This document shows positions 27,624 through 37,049 of a DNA stretch of 64,000 nt, piece by piece. The translations under genes and the position numbers were made by a program. The DNA lies in the NCBI RefSeq assembly GCF_016892765.1, contig NZ_JAFEMD010000002.1, forward strand, positions 62,001-126,000, read 5' to 3'. This DNA comes from Microvirga arvi (lineage in GTDB: Bacteria > Pseudomonadota > Alphaproteobacteria > Rhizobiales > Beijerinckiaceae). Numbering within the stretch: position 1 is the stretch's first letter; each line of letters starts with the position of its first letter. Under the pieces are notes generated by a model, which was given only the letters and a program-made list of their open reading frames with translations, did not search any database and had not been told where the DNA came from.

Positions 27624-28100
27624 TTAGTGCGAGGGGATGCCTGCCACCACGATCTCCGTCAGGACAGAGTTGGCGATGAAGCATTCCTTGTGGGCGAGGT
27701 GATGCATGTCGGCGATCTGCTCAGGCGTCGGGAGCTTGTCGCCTGAGAATTCGATGGCAGGATCCAGGGTGACCTTGGAGACGAAGAGCTTGCCGTTCCC
27801 GTTTTTCGTCATGATCCCAAGCGCCTTGTCCTCGTAAGCATCGACGACGAAACGCTTCTTGGCGGCGATCGACAGGAAGGTGAGCATATGGCAGCTCGAC
27901 AAAGCCGCCACGAACGCCTCTTCCGGATCGACCGCGTCCTCCCGCGATTGAGGCAATGGCACGACGGAAGGTGACGCGGAGCCCGGCACTTCGACGCCGC
28001 CGTCGAAAGCCCAGATATGGCCGCGGCTGTAACGGTTGTCGGAGAAGCTTTCGCCCTCTCCCCGCGTCCAGCGGATCGTCGCTCTGTATTCGTGCGCCAT
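27624..28100 (-). CDS. OsmC-family peroxide reductase within the gcv operon
   Basis: 158 residues of the OsmC/Ohr superfamily: thiol peroxidases that reduce organic hydroperoxides. The two catalytic cysteines appear in VAALSSCHMLTFLSIAAKK (near residue 70) and HKECFIANSVLTE (near residue 138), and the conserved Arg/Glu region near the N-terminus is present. It lies between gcvH (15 bases upstream) and gcvPA (22 bases downstream), so it is transcribed with the glycine cleavage system. OsmC/Ohr enzymes can be re-reduced by lipoylated proteins, making the neighbouring GcvH a candidate partner (inference). Confidence 0.88.
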   Translation of the reverse strand: MAHEYRATIRWTRGEGESFSDNRYSRGHIWAFDGGVEVPGSASPSVVPLPQSREDAVDPEEAFVAALSSCHMLTFLSIAAKKRFVVDAYEDKALGIMTKNGNGKLFVSKVTLDPAIEFSGDKLPTPEQIADMHHLAHKECFIANSVLTEIVVAGIPSH

Positions 28101-28115
28101 GCCGTGTTCTCTCGC

Positions 28116-28490
28116 TTACGAGATCGACTTCACGAATTCCTGGTATTGCTCTTCGGTCATGAGGCCGTCGAGCTCGCTCTGGTCCGTGAGGCGGATCTTC
28201 ATGAACCATCCGCGACCAGCGGCATCCTCGTTCACCGTGCCCGGGGAAGACTCGAGCTCGCTGTTGACCTCGACCACCTCGCCGGAGACCGGCGCATAGA
28301 CTTCGCTTGCCGCCTTCACGCTCTCGACGACAGCCGCCTCGTCACCCTTCGACAGGGTCTTGCCGACGCTGGGCAGCTCCACGAACACGACATCGCCGAG
28401 CTGGCCTTGGGCGTAGTCGGAAATGCCGACGATGCCGGCATCGCCCTCGACGCGGATGTATTCGTGATCCTTGGTGTAGCGCGTGGTCAT
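28116..28490 (-). CDS. gcvH: Glycine cleavage system H protein (lipoyl carrier)
   Basis: 124 residues. Lipoyl-attachment lysine in [21 protein letters not shown]-terminal [20 protein letters not shown] and [20 protein letters not shown] are standard. Shuttles the aminomethyl group between P, T and L proteins. Second gene of the operon, 25 bases after gcvT. Confidence 0.97.
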   Translation of the reverse strand: MTTRYTKDHEYIRVEGDAGIVGISDYAQGQLGDVVFVELPSVGKTLSKGDEAAVVESVKAASEVYAPVSGEVVEVNSELESSPGTVNEDAAGRGWFMKIRLTDQSELDGLMTEEQYQEFVKSIS

Positions 28491-28515
28491 GATGAATTCC
28501 CTCTTGATAGTGATG

Positions 28516-29664
28516 TCAGCGCTTGTAGCGATGGGGAGCGAACGGCATGGCCGCGACCTTGGCCGGCAGCGGCTTGCCGCGAACGATGAGATGAAGGTCG
28601 GTTCCGACAGCGGACGCGTCCTTCGAAACGTAGCCCATGGCGACCGGGCCGTTGACGGTGGGGCCGAAGCCGCCGGAGGTCACGATACCGATCTCGCGTC
28701 CGTCGGGTGTGGTGATGACGCTGCCCTCGCGGGCGGGAGCGCGGCCCTCCGGCTTGATGCCGACGCGAACGCGCGCAGCACCGTCCTTGATCTCGCGCTG
28801 AACGCGCTCGGCGCCCGGAAAGCCCCCCTCTTCGCGGCGGCGCTTCTGGATCGACCAGATCAGGCCCGCCTCGATGGGTGACGTCGTGGTATCGATGTCG
28901 TGGCCATAGAGGCACAGGCCCGCCTCGAGCCGCAGCGAATCGCGCGCGCCGAGGCCGATGGGCTTCACCTCCGGATCGGCGAGCAGCGTGGTCCAGAGCT
29001 TGGCCGCATCCCCGGCGTGGCAGGAGATCTCGAAGCCGTCCTCGCCGGTATAGCCGGAGCGCGACACATGGCTCCAGATGCCGTCGATCTGCACGTCCGC
29101 GGACATCATGAACGGCAGATCGGCCGTCTCTGGCGCGAGCTTGGCGAGAACCGCGGCAGCCGAAGGCCCCTGCAGGGCCATGAGCGCCAGGCCGTCCTTG
29201 CGGTTGAGGGAAACGCCCTTGGGCAGGCGAGCCTCGATATGGGCGTAGTCGGCATCTTTCATGGAGGCGTTCACCACCAGATAAAGCCAGCCTTCATGGC
29301 CGGGGGCTCCGACGCGCGTGACCATGAGGTCGTCGAGGATGCCGCCGTCATCCGCCAGAAGCTGCGAATAGCGCTGCTGGTTCGGCTTCAGGTTCAGCAC
29401 GTCGGCGGGGATCAGGGCCTCGAGGGCTCTCGCCACGGTCTCGTGGCTCTTGTCCTCGGCGACGAGGAAGGCCTGGCCCATGTGGGAGACGTCGAACAGG
29501 CCCGCATGCTCGCGGGTCCAGTTGTGCTCGGTCAGGATGCCCGTGGGATACTGCACCGGCATGTCGTAGCCGGCGAAGGGCACCATGCGGGCACCGACGG
29601 CCACATGCTCGGCATGAAGCGGGGTTTTCAGGAGCGGCTCGTCGCTATGCGCTGGCTCGGCCAT
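28516..29664 (-). CDS. gcvT: Aminomethyltransferase (glycine cleavage T protein)
   Basis: 382 residues; transfers the methylene group from aminomethyl-GcvH to tetrahydrofolate. Motifs: [33 protein letters not shown], the folate-site segment [15 protein letters not shown] and [20 protein letters not shown]. First gene of the operon, with GAGGGAC before the ATG and a tandem glycine riboswitch in the leader. Confidence 0.96.
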   Translation of the reverse strand: MAEPAHSDEPLLKTPLHAEHVAVGARMVPFAGYDMPVQYPTGILTEHNWTREHAGLFDVSHMGQAFLVAEDKSHETVARALEALIPADVLNLKPNQQRYSQLLADDGGILDDLMVTRVGAPGHEGWLYLVVNASMKDADYAHIEARLPKGVSLNRKDGLALMALQGPSAAAVLAKLAPETADLPFMMSADVQIDGIWSHVSRSGYTGEDGFEISCHAGDAAKLWTTLLADPEVKPIGLGARDSLRLEAGLCLYGHDIDTTTSPIEAGLIWSIQKRRREEGGFPGAERVQREIKDGAARVRVGIKPEGRAPAREGSVITTPDGREIGIVTSGGFGPTVNGPVAMGYVSKDASAVGTDLHLIVRGKPLPAKVAAMPFAPHRYKR

Positions 29665-29715
29665 CGGTGTCCCTCAAAGGTGCGCGTTCCATCGAGCCTT
29701 GCGGCCCGTTGCTCT

Positions 29716-29912
29716 GCGCCCCCTCTGTCCCGAGACCTGAGAGATTTCCCTTGGCGCCGAAGCCCCAGGTTACGCCCGTCGGTGGACGACGTTTGCAAAA
29801 ACGTCGCCGCTTTCCAGAGTGCCAGCTCCCGCGCGGTCCTTTGGCCTGAGCGTTTCCGGGGCGGTTGCGCCTTCGGCGCCGGACGCTGAGGTCCGGTCTC
29901 TTCCGCGGGGAT
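29716..29912 (-). promoter_or_regulatory. Tandem glycine riboswitch controlling the gcv operon
   Basis: Read on the minus strand from 29912: aptamer 1 has GGAAGAGACCGG, GCGCCGAAGGCGCAA, CGGAAACGCTCAGGCC, AAAGGACCGCG and GGCACTCTGGA. Aptamer 2 follows after a short linker with GGGCTTCGGCGCCAAGGG, AAATCTCTCAGG and GGGACAGAGGGGGC. These are the conserved cores of the two-aptamer glycine riboswitch, and it lies directly upstream of gcvT, its classic target. The aptamers are separated by a perfect GACGTTT/AAACGTC-type hairpin region. No clear terminator follows, so translational control is possible. Confidence 0.93.
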
Positions 29913-29921
29913 CATCGGCTG

Positions 29922-29957
29922 GGATTTAGCTCTGAAGAGGAATTGCGATCCTGTCAA
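29922..29957 (-). promoter_or_regulatory. Candidate promoter upstream of the glycine riboswitch
   Basis: Minus-strand TTGACA (29952-29957) with a weak -10 such as GCTAAA or TAAATC around 29922-29932, just before the first aptamer. -35 is perfect; the -10 is ambiguous. Confidence 0.4.
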
Positions 29958-29964
29958 CAAAGCA

Positions 29965-30015
29965 GGTCCATGGAGCACAGCTGCTTGTTTACGCAACTCG
30001 CACAATTCATGGACC
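29965..30015. repeat. Inverted repeat at the edge of the low-GC islet
   Basis: GGTCCATG (29965-29972) and CATGGACC (30008-30015) are perfect inverted copies 35 bases apart, between the gcv promoter and the Cas2/SinR-like gene. Function unknown. Confidence 0.4.
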
Positions 30016-30039
30016 TTCCACCACCTGTGCGCGATCATA

Positions 30040-30069
30040 TTGCAATTCCACACCTTATAGTAGTATAGA
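30040..30069 (+). promoter_or_regulatory. Candidate promoter of the Cas2/SinR-like gene
   Basis: TTGCAA (30040-30045), 18-base spacer, TATAGA (30064-30069), 33 bases before the ATG, in AT-rich DNA. Confidence 0.3.
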
Positions 30070-30101
30070 TATAACGTACTGCTACTTCAATGAGGGTAAG
30101 T

Positions 30102-30404
30102 ATGGCTGTCTATACGGTAAGCTTTGAACTCAAGTATGATGACGAATACCGCAAGCGGTATGATAGCTTTATGGAGCAAATAAAGAAAACCACGCCTTGG
30201 TGGGCAGAAAACACCTCATACGTTGTAGTAGAAACAACAGAGGACATCGATGCGTTTTGTAGCAGGATCTATACAAAAAGCCTGTTTAACGCTACTAAGG
30301 ACCGATATTTGGTCCTCGACGCCGATGTGAAATCGGGTCGCGTAAGAGGACCAGTAGTTGATAACGACTTGTTCAAACTGCTCCCGTTCGTAAAAAAGCT
30401 CTGA
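30102..30404 (+). CDS. Small Cas2/SinR-like protein in a low-GC islet
   Basis: 100 residues with strand-helix-strand-strand-helix pattern: MAVYTVSFELKYDDEYRKRY, a tryptophan pair (TTPWWAENTSYVVVETTED), then SLFNATKDRYLVLDADVKSG. This resembles the SinR/Cas2-like ferredoxin-fold family of small proteins found outside CRISPR loci; no cas gene or array is nearby. Codon use is markedly AT-rich compared with neighbours, pointing to horizontal origin. GAGGG lies five bases before the ATG. Followed by a long hairpin. Function unknown. Confidence 0.65.
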   Translation: MAVYTVSFELKYDDEYRKRYDSFMEQIKKTTPWWAENTSYVVVETTEDIDAFCSRIYTKSLFNATKDRYLVLDADVKSGRVRGPVVDNDLFKLLPFVKKL

Positions 30405-30410
30405 GGATTT

Positions 30411-30446
30411 ATTGTGCGTGGAGGTTGAAGAACTCCCACGCACAAT
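30411..30446 (+). terminator. Long stem-loop after the Cas2/SinR-like gene
   Basis: ATTGTGCGTGG (30411-30421) pairs with CCACGCACAAT (30436-30446) around a GAGGTTGAAGAACT loop region. Probably the transcription terminator of the islet gene, or a boundary palindrome. Confidence 0.6.
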
Positions 30447-30549
30447 CTCACCCTTTAATTGACGGCGGCCCCGCCACGCTCCATTTTAGGCGCATCTGTC
30501 ACAGAAGGGGAGAAGCGCGGCCTGATCCGGTCAGCAGCTCCATGCATCG

Positions 30550-31854
30550 TTGCTCGAACTGATCATCGCTCTCGCTCTCGTCGCCCTCAACGGCATCTTT
30601 GCCCTCTCCGAACTTGCCATCGTCTCCGCCCGGCGGCCCCGTCTCAAGGCCATGGCCGAGCAGGGCCGCTCGGGGGCCAACACGGCCCTGACCCTCATGG
30701 AGGATTCGGGCCGCTTCCTGTCCACGGTCCAGATCGGCATCACCCTGGTCGGTATCCTGGCCGGCGCCTTCTCGGGCGCGGCGCTGGGCGGCAAGCTGAG
30801 GGACATCTTCCTGGCCCAGGGCATGCCCGCGGGCGCGGCCGAGCCTCTCGGCTACGGCATCGTCATCGGCCTCATCACCTACCTGTCCATCGTCATCGGC
30901 GAGCTCGTGCCCAAGCAGCTCGCCCTGCGCCATCCCGAAGGCATCGCCTGCGCCATGGCGCCGATGATGCTGATCGTCTCGAAGGTCGCGGCCCCCGCGG
31001 TCTGGCTTCTGAACGCCTCCACCACCCTGATCTTCAGCCTGCTCGGGACCAAATCCGACGACAGCGCGACCGTCACCGAAGAGGAGATCAAGATGCTCGT
31101 CGGCGAGGCCGAGAGCGCCGGCGTGATCGAGGAGGAGGAGCGCCGCATGATCTCGGGCGTGCTGCGCCTCGGGGACCGGACGGTTCGCGGTCTCATGACG
31201 CCGCGCACGGACGTGGACTGGATCGACCTCGACGATGACGAGGAGGCGATCCGCCAGCTGCTGATCGCGACGCCGCATTCGCGCCTGCCGGTCAGCGAGA
31301 AAACACCCGACAACGTGATCGGCGTCGTTCAGTCGCGCGAGATCCTGGCGGCCATGCTGTCCGGCCAGCCCCTCGACATCCGCAAGCACATGCAGCCCGC
31401 GCCGGTCATTCCGGACACGCTCTATGCCCTGGACGCGCTGGCGATCCTGCGCGACTCGGAGGTGCCGATGGCCCTCGTTCACGACGAGTACGGCCATTTC
31501 GAAGGAGTCGTGACCCCGGCCGATGCCCTGGAGGCCATCGTCGGCGCCTTCCGCTCCGACGGCGAGGCGCCGGAACCCGACGCCGTCCGGCGCGAGGACG
31601 GCTCCTGGCTGCTCGCGGGCTCCATGCCCGTGGACGAGATGGCCGAGATCCTGGGCGTCACCCTGCCGGAGAGCCGCAGCTATCATACGGTCGGCGGCCT
31701 CGTGATCAGCGAGCTGCAGCATCTGCCGACCACGGGCGAGCATGTGGAGACCTTCGGCTGGCGCTTCGAGGTCATCGATCTCGACGAGCGCCGGATCGAC
31801 AAGGTCCTGGCCGCCCCCCTCAACCAGAGAGCGGGCGCTGCCGCTCTCTATTGA
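30550..31854 (+). CDS. CNNM/CorC-type transporter-like protein (DUF21-CBS pair-HlyC/CorC)
   Basis: 434 residues: N-terminal DUF21 with about four membrane helices (LELIIALALVALNGIFALSE, LSTVQIGITLVGILAGAFSG), a CBS pair (LMTPRTDVDWIDLDDDEEAI, then VPMALVHDEYGHFEGVVT) and a C-terminal CorC/HlyC domain (LAGSMPVDEMAEILGVTLPE). The family (often called hemolysin C-like) is linked to Mg/Co efflux. The TTG start at 30550 is the only one keeping the first helix; its SD is weak. Confidence 0.88.
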   Translation: MLELIIALALVALNGIFALSELAIVSARRPRLKAMAEQGRSGANTALTLMEDSGRFLSTVQIGITLVGILAGAFSGAALGGKLRDIFLAQGMPAGAAEPLGYGIVIGLITYLSIVIGELVPKQLALRHPEGIACAMAPMMLIVSKVAAPAVWLLNASTTLIFSLLGTKSDDSATVTEEEIKMLVGEAESAGVIEEEERRMISGVLRLGDRTVRGLMTPRTDVDWIDLDDDEEAIRQLLIATPHSRLPVSEKTPDNVIGVVQSREILAAMLSGQPLDIRKHMQPAPVIPDTLYALDALAILRDSEVPMALVHDEYGHFEGVVTPADALEAIVGAFRSDGEAPEPDAVRREDGSWLLAGSMPVDEMAEILGVTLPESRSYHTVGGLVISELQHLPTTGEHVETFGWRFEVIDLDERRIDKVLAAPLNQRAGAAALY

Positions 31855-31857
31855 ATT

Positions 31858-32436
31858 TTAGCCGCGACGCCCCGCGGGCGCGCGGCTGCCCAGCCCGACT
31901 TCGATCTCGAAGCTGTTGGCATAGGCCGCCGGAACCACGATGCCGTCCTCGATGATGGACACGTTCGTCTGGGTCTGACCCGCCGGGATCGCGGCCGCCA
32001 CGCGGCGGGAGCGGTTGGCGAACACGGTCGAGCCGTCCTTCACCACGATCTGGACCGGGATGTCATAGCGGCCGGACGATCCGCCGACGCCCAGGAGCGC
32101 CCGGGCTTCGACCCCGATCTTGACCAGGGTCGAGCCGTCCGGCTGGCCGATGCATTCGCGGGCGACCTCACCTAGCGTAATCTGACTGCGGACGGAGCCG
32201 GCCTCGCCGCCGCCGCGAACCTGAAGCGCCGCGCCGCCATCGGTGACGTCGACGGTCGGGCAGTAGACGTCCTCGATGGCAGTGGATTGGGCCGGGGGCT
32301 GCGTGGTTCCCGCCGTGAGCAGCATGTCGCCCACGCCGAAGCCGCCCTCGCCCGGCGCGCCGCAGCCGGCCAGCGCCGTCACGCCGAGCACCGCGAGCGC
32401 CCGCGCGGCTCTGCCGTTCAATCCCTTGGTCATCAT
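31858..32436 (-). CDS. Hypothetical lipoprotein
   Basis: 192 residues with a lipoprotein signal: MMTKGLNGRAARALAVLGVT followed by lipobox LAGC. The mature part (EDVYCPTVDVTDGGAALQVR) has beta-rich periplasmic character, two further cysteines and an acyl-chain anchor implied. Two starts are possible (32454 and 32436); the latter has GGTGGGGGA just upstream. It is transcribed with the IalB gene above it. I cannot assign a function. Confidence 0.75.
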   Translation of the reverse strand: MMTKGLNGRAARALAVLGVTALAGCGAPGEGGFGVGDMLLTAGTTQPPAQSTAIEDVYCPTVDVTDGGAALQVRGGGEAGSVRSQITLGEVARECIGQPDGSTLVKIGVEARALLGVGGSSGRYDIPVQIVVKDGSTVFANRSRRVAAAIPAGQTQTNVSIIEDGIVVPAAYANSFEIEVGLGSRAPAGRRG

Positions 32437-32457
32437 GTCCCCCACCTTCTTCATCGT

Positions 32458-32982
32458 TTATGGAAGAGCATCGAACCCGGTCGCGAACCCATTCAGGGAT
32501 ACGGGAATTCCGATGCCTTCCTCCGGCGTCTGGAACACGATGAAGGTGGCCTGCTGGCCTGTCTTCATCTGGCTGATCAGACTGTCCTCCATCACGACCT
32601 CCGCGACGCAGCCGGAAGCCAGGCAGCGGACGAATCCCGCCCGGCCGATATCCGTCTGGTCGATCTTGAGACCGAGACCCGAGGGCAGCAGAATACCCAG
32701 GGGCGCCACGACGCGAAGGAGGCGGCTTTTGCCGTCGGCGGTTTTCAACATGATAATCACGAGGGTGACGTTGGGGCGGTCCTCTGCAACGACGTTCTGC
32801 ACCAGGGCGCATTGCTCGGCCGTTGCCCCCGCCGGCGTCTCACAGCGCATCTGCCAGTCGCCGAAGGTGTTTCTGACCATTCCCTGAGCATCGGCGCCGA
32901 TGGCCCCGAACAGGGCCGACAGCCCCAGGAATGCGGCCGCGCCATGGCGAACCCACTGCGATGCGCCCATCGGTGTCTCCAT
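32458..32982 (-). CDS. Invasion-associated locus B (IalB) family protein
   Basis: 174 residues, signal peptide ending FGAIGADAQG, then the IalB fold: NTFGDWQMRCETPAGATAEQ, CALVQNVVAEDRPNVTLVII, RCLASGCVAEVVMEDSLISQ. Periplasmic or membrane-associated proteins first named for Bartonella erythrocyte invasion but widespread in free-living alphaproteobacteria. An alternative start lies at 32970. Followed after four bases by the lipoprotein gene region. Confidence 0.88.
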   Translation of the reverse strand: METPMGASQWVRHGAAAFLGLSALFGAIGADAQGMVRNTFGDWQMRCETPAGATAEQCALVQNVVAEDRPNVTLVIIMLKTADGKSRLLRVVAPLGILLPSGLGLKIDQTDIGRAGFVRCLASGCVAEVVMEDSLISQMKTGQQATFIVFQTPEEGIGIPVSLNGFATGFDALP

Positions 32983-33167
32983 TCGTTAACCCTCATGAAG
33001 GGTCGCGGCGTACCGCCGCTGCGATCCATCTTTGGCCCGTTGGGACCATGGCAGGGGGCGCAATGTCAAGCGAGAGCGGCGATTTGGGGACCTGAAACGG
33101 TTTTTGGCGGTTATGACGCATAAATTGCGACGACTGCACCGTTGCGCTTGGGGCAATCCTGTGGTCT

Positions 33168-33181
33168 TTGACGCAGATCAA
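33168..33181 (+). promoter_or_regulatory. FNR/FixK-type box upstream of coxB
   Basis: TTGAC-GCAG-ATCAA matches the FNR/FixK/FnrL consensus TTGAY-N4-RTCAA exactly. It lies about 100 bases before the chosen coxB start in the 33000-33282 non-coding stretch, as expected for oxygen-dependent control of an aa3 oxidase operon. Confidence 0.6.
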
Positions 33182-33282
33182 AGGTGATGGCGCAAGCTGG
33201 GCGCCGCTATTCGCACGCCCGCGCCTTCCCCGATGCTTTCATGGCCCTGGGCCATCACATCTTTAGGAGCTTTGGAACACCG

Positions 33283-34140
33283 ATGCGGATCGAGAATGCA
33301 CGTCGATCGGTGACCGCCCTCTCCACGGCAGCGGTCGCACTTGTGTTGGGCATCAATGTGGCGTCGGCCGCCGCCGGGCAGCCCTCCCCCTGGGAAACCG
33401 GCATGCAGGAAATGGTGACCGAGCTGGGACAGAGCGTGTCCAGCTTCCACACCTACCTGGTCTGGCTGATCACGGCGATCTGCCTCTTCGTGCTGGCTTT
33501 GATCCTGGTGATCATCGCCCGGTTCAACGAGACCAAGAACCCGACCCCCTCGAAGACCACTCACAACACCCTGCTCGAAGTGGCCTGGACCATCGTCCCG
33601 GTCCTGATCCTCGTGGCGATCGCCATCCCGTCCTTCCGCCTCCTGCGCGAGCAGCTCGTGCCGCCGCAGGCTGACCTGGTGGTGAAGGTGACCGGCTATT
33701 CCTGGTACTGGGGCTACGAATACCCGGCCGATCAGGGCGGCGGCTTCAAGTTCGACTCGAACATGATCACCGAGGACAGCGCCCGCAAGCCGGATCAGCC
33801 TCGCCTGCTCGGCGCCGACAACGCGATGGTGGTACCGGTGGGCAAGGTGGTTCGCGTTCAGGTCACCTCCGCCGACGTGCTGCATGCCTTCGCTATGCCG
33901 TCCTTCTACATCAAGATCGACGCCACCCCCGGCCGCCTGAACGAGACCTGGTTCAAGGCCGAGAAAGAGGGCGTGTATTTCGGCCAGTGCTCGGAGCTCT
34001 GCGGCAACGGCCATCCCTACATGCCGATCGAAATCCGCGTCGTCAGCGAGCAGCAATATGCCGCTTGGCTGACCGAGGCGAAGCAGCGTTATGCTTCAAC
34101 GGACAGCCCGGCTCCGACCAAGTTCGCGACCGCTCAGTAA
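33283..34140 (+). CDS. coxB: Cytochrome c oxidase subunit II
   Basis: 285 residues: signal peptide (VALVLGINVASAAAG), two membrane helices (HTYLVWLITAICLFVLALIL, WTIVPVLILVAIAIPSFRLL) and the CuA domain. YSWYWGYEYP and the copper ligands in FGQCSELCGNGHPYMPIEI are intact, as is HAFAMPSF. ATG at 33283 is preferred; ATGs at 33241 and a GTG further up would place extra residues before the signal peptide. First gene of the aa3 oxidase cluster. Confidence 0.94.
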   Translation: MRIENARRSVTALSTAAVALVLGINVASAAAGQPSPWETGMQEMVTELGQSVSSFHTYLVWLITAICLFVLALILVIIARFNETKNPTPSKTTHNTLLEVAWTIVPVLILVAIAIPSFRLLREQLVPPQADLVVKVTGYSWYWGYEYPADQGGGFKFDSNMITEDSARKPDQPRLLGADNAMVVPVGKVVRVQVTSADVLHAFAMPSFYIKIDATPGRLNETWFKAEKEGVYFGQCSELCGNGHPYMPIEIRVVSEQQYAAWLTEAKQRYASTDSPAPTKFATAQ

Positions 34141-34145
34141 TCTGA

Positions 34146-35789
<1,644 letters not shown>

Positions 35790-35797
35790 AAATTAGC

Positions 35798-35867
35798 GAG
35801 CCGGGCGGCTTTCGCCGCCCGCTCCTCCCCGGAAGGCTTGGGATGCCCAAGCCTTCCGGCGAGGAGC
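35798..35867 (+). other. Two strong hairpins between coxA and ctaB
   Basis: Hairpin A: CGGGCGGC (35802-35809) with GCCGCCCG (35814-35821). Hairpin B: a perfect 14-base stem (35829-35842 with 35846-35859) around a three-base loop, extended by GCTCCTC/GAGGAGC after one mismatch. No T-tract follows. Likely an mRNA processing or stability element inside the cox transcript. Confidence 0.65.
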
Positions 35868-35917
35868 CGACACTCCTGAGGCCTTCTGGCCTCGTCCCGG
35901 CATTTCGGAAGTTTGTG

Positions 35918-36874
35918 ATGAGCCCCATGTCGAACAGTTTGGTCGAACCCCAGGTCGAGAGCCTTGCCACGGCGGGACTGTCGCAGGGAGACGTGTCCGA
36001 CTTCTTCGCGCTGCTGAAGCCCCGCGTGATGTTTCTCGTGGTCTTCACAGCGCTCGTCGGCATGGTCGTGAGCCATCCGGACGTTCACCCGGTCGTGGCC
36101 TTTGTCTCGCTCCTGATGATCGCCGTCGGCGGAGGCGCCTCCGGCGCCCTGAACATGTGGTGGGACGCGGATATCGACGCGGTCATGACCCGCACCCGCA
36201 AGCGCCCGATCCCGGCCGGCAAGATCCAGCCCGGCGAGGCCCTAGCTTTCGGCGTGACGCTCGCCTTCGGCTCCGTCATCATCCTGGGACTCGCCAGCAA
36301 CTGGCTCGCCGCCGGCCTGCTCGCCTTCACGATCTTCTTCTACGTGGTCATCTATTCCATGTGGCTGAAGCGCTCGACGCCGCAGAACATCGTCATCGGC
36401 GGTGCGGCAGGCGCCCTCCCCCCGATCGTGGCGCAGGCGGCCGTGACCGGGCATGTGGCCTGGGACAGCGTCGTTCTCTTCGCTATCATCTTCATGTGGA
36501 CGCCGCCCCATTTCTGGGCTCTGGCCCTCGTGAAGTCGAGCGATTACGAGCGCGCCGGCATCCCCATGATGCCGAACGTGGCCGGCCCCGACTCCACCCG
36601 CTTCCAGATCCTCGCCTACACGATTCTCCTGGCTCCCTTGGGGCTGGCCCCGGTGGCCCTCGGCTTCGGCGGCCTGGCCTACGCCATCATGGCGCTGATC
36701 GGCGGCTTCGGCATGCTGGCGCTCGCCGTTCAGGTCTACCGCTTGCGACAGGGCGAGCCTGCCATGCGGGTGGCTCAGCAATTGTTCGGCTTCTCGATTC
36801 TCTATCTCTTCCTGCTCTTCGCGACCCTGCTTGTGGAGCACGGCTTCGGCTTCTTCCGGCCGGTATTCAGGTGA
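35918..36874 (+). CDS. ctaB: Protoheme IX farnesyltransferase
   Basis: 318 residues, UbiA-type prenyltransferase making heme O for the oxidase. First aspartate-rich motif region [20 protein letters not shown] and the second around [17 protein letters not shown]; about nine membrane helices. ATG at 35918 has GGAAG upstream; longer frames run back into coxA. Overlaps no neighbour; coxF starts four bases after its stop. Confidence 0.94.
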   Translation: MSPMSNSLVEPQVESLATAGLSQGDVSDFFALLKPRVMFLVVFTALVGMVVSHPDVHPVVAFVSLLMIAVGGGASGALNMWWDADIDAVMTRTRKRPIPAGKIQPGEALAFGVTLAFGSVIILGLASNWLAAGLLAFTIFFYVVIYSMWLKRSTPQNIVIGGAAGALPPIVAQAAVTGHVAWDSVVLFAIIFMWTPPHFWALALVKSSDYERAGIPMMPNVAGPDSTRFQILAYTILLAPLGLAPVALGFGGLAYAIMALIGGFGMLALAVQVYRLRQGEPAMRVAQQLFGFSILYLFLLFATLLVEHGFGFFRPVFR

Positions 36875-36878
36875 TCTG

Positions 36879-37040
36879 ATGCTGGACCGCAAACCGCCCC
36901 AGAGCCTGACGCCCGAGGAACAGAAGCGCCGCCGCAAGCGTTCGCTGGCCCTGGCGCTCACCCTCGGCGCCCTCGTGCTGCTGTTCTATGTGGTCACGAT
37001 CGCAAAGCTCGGACCGGGCGTCCTGCAGCGCCCCATGTGA
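36879..37040 (+). CDS. coxF: Small CoxF-like membrane protein
   Basis: 53 residues: charged N-terminus LTPEEQKRRRKRSLALALTL, then one membrane helix (LALTLGALVLLFYVVTIAKL) and a short tail. Small one-helix proteins in this position between ctaB and ctaG are called CoxF in rhizobia; their role is unclear, probably oxidase assembly or stability. Packed tightly between ctaB and ctaG. Confidence 0.8.
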   Translation: MLDRKPPQSLTPEEQKRRRKRSLALALTLGALVLLFYVVTIAKLGPGVLQRPM

Positions 37041-37049
37041 GGTTTTGAC

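Noticed and set aside
30102-30404. CRISPR Cas2 gene
   Set aside because: The protein is only Cas2-like in fold pattern; no cas1, effector gene or repeat array lies nearby.
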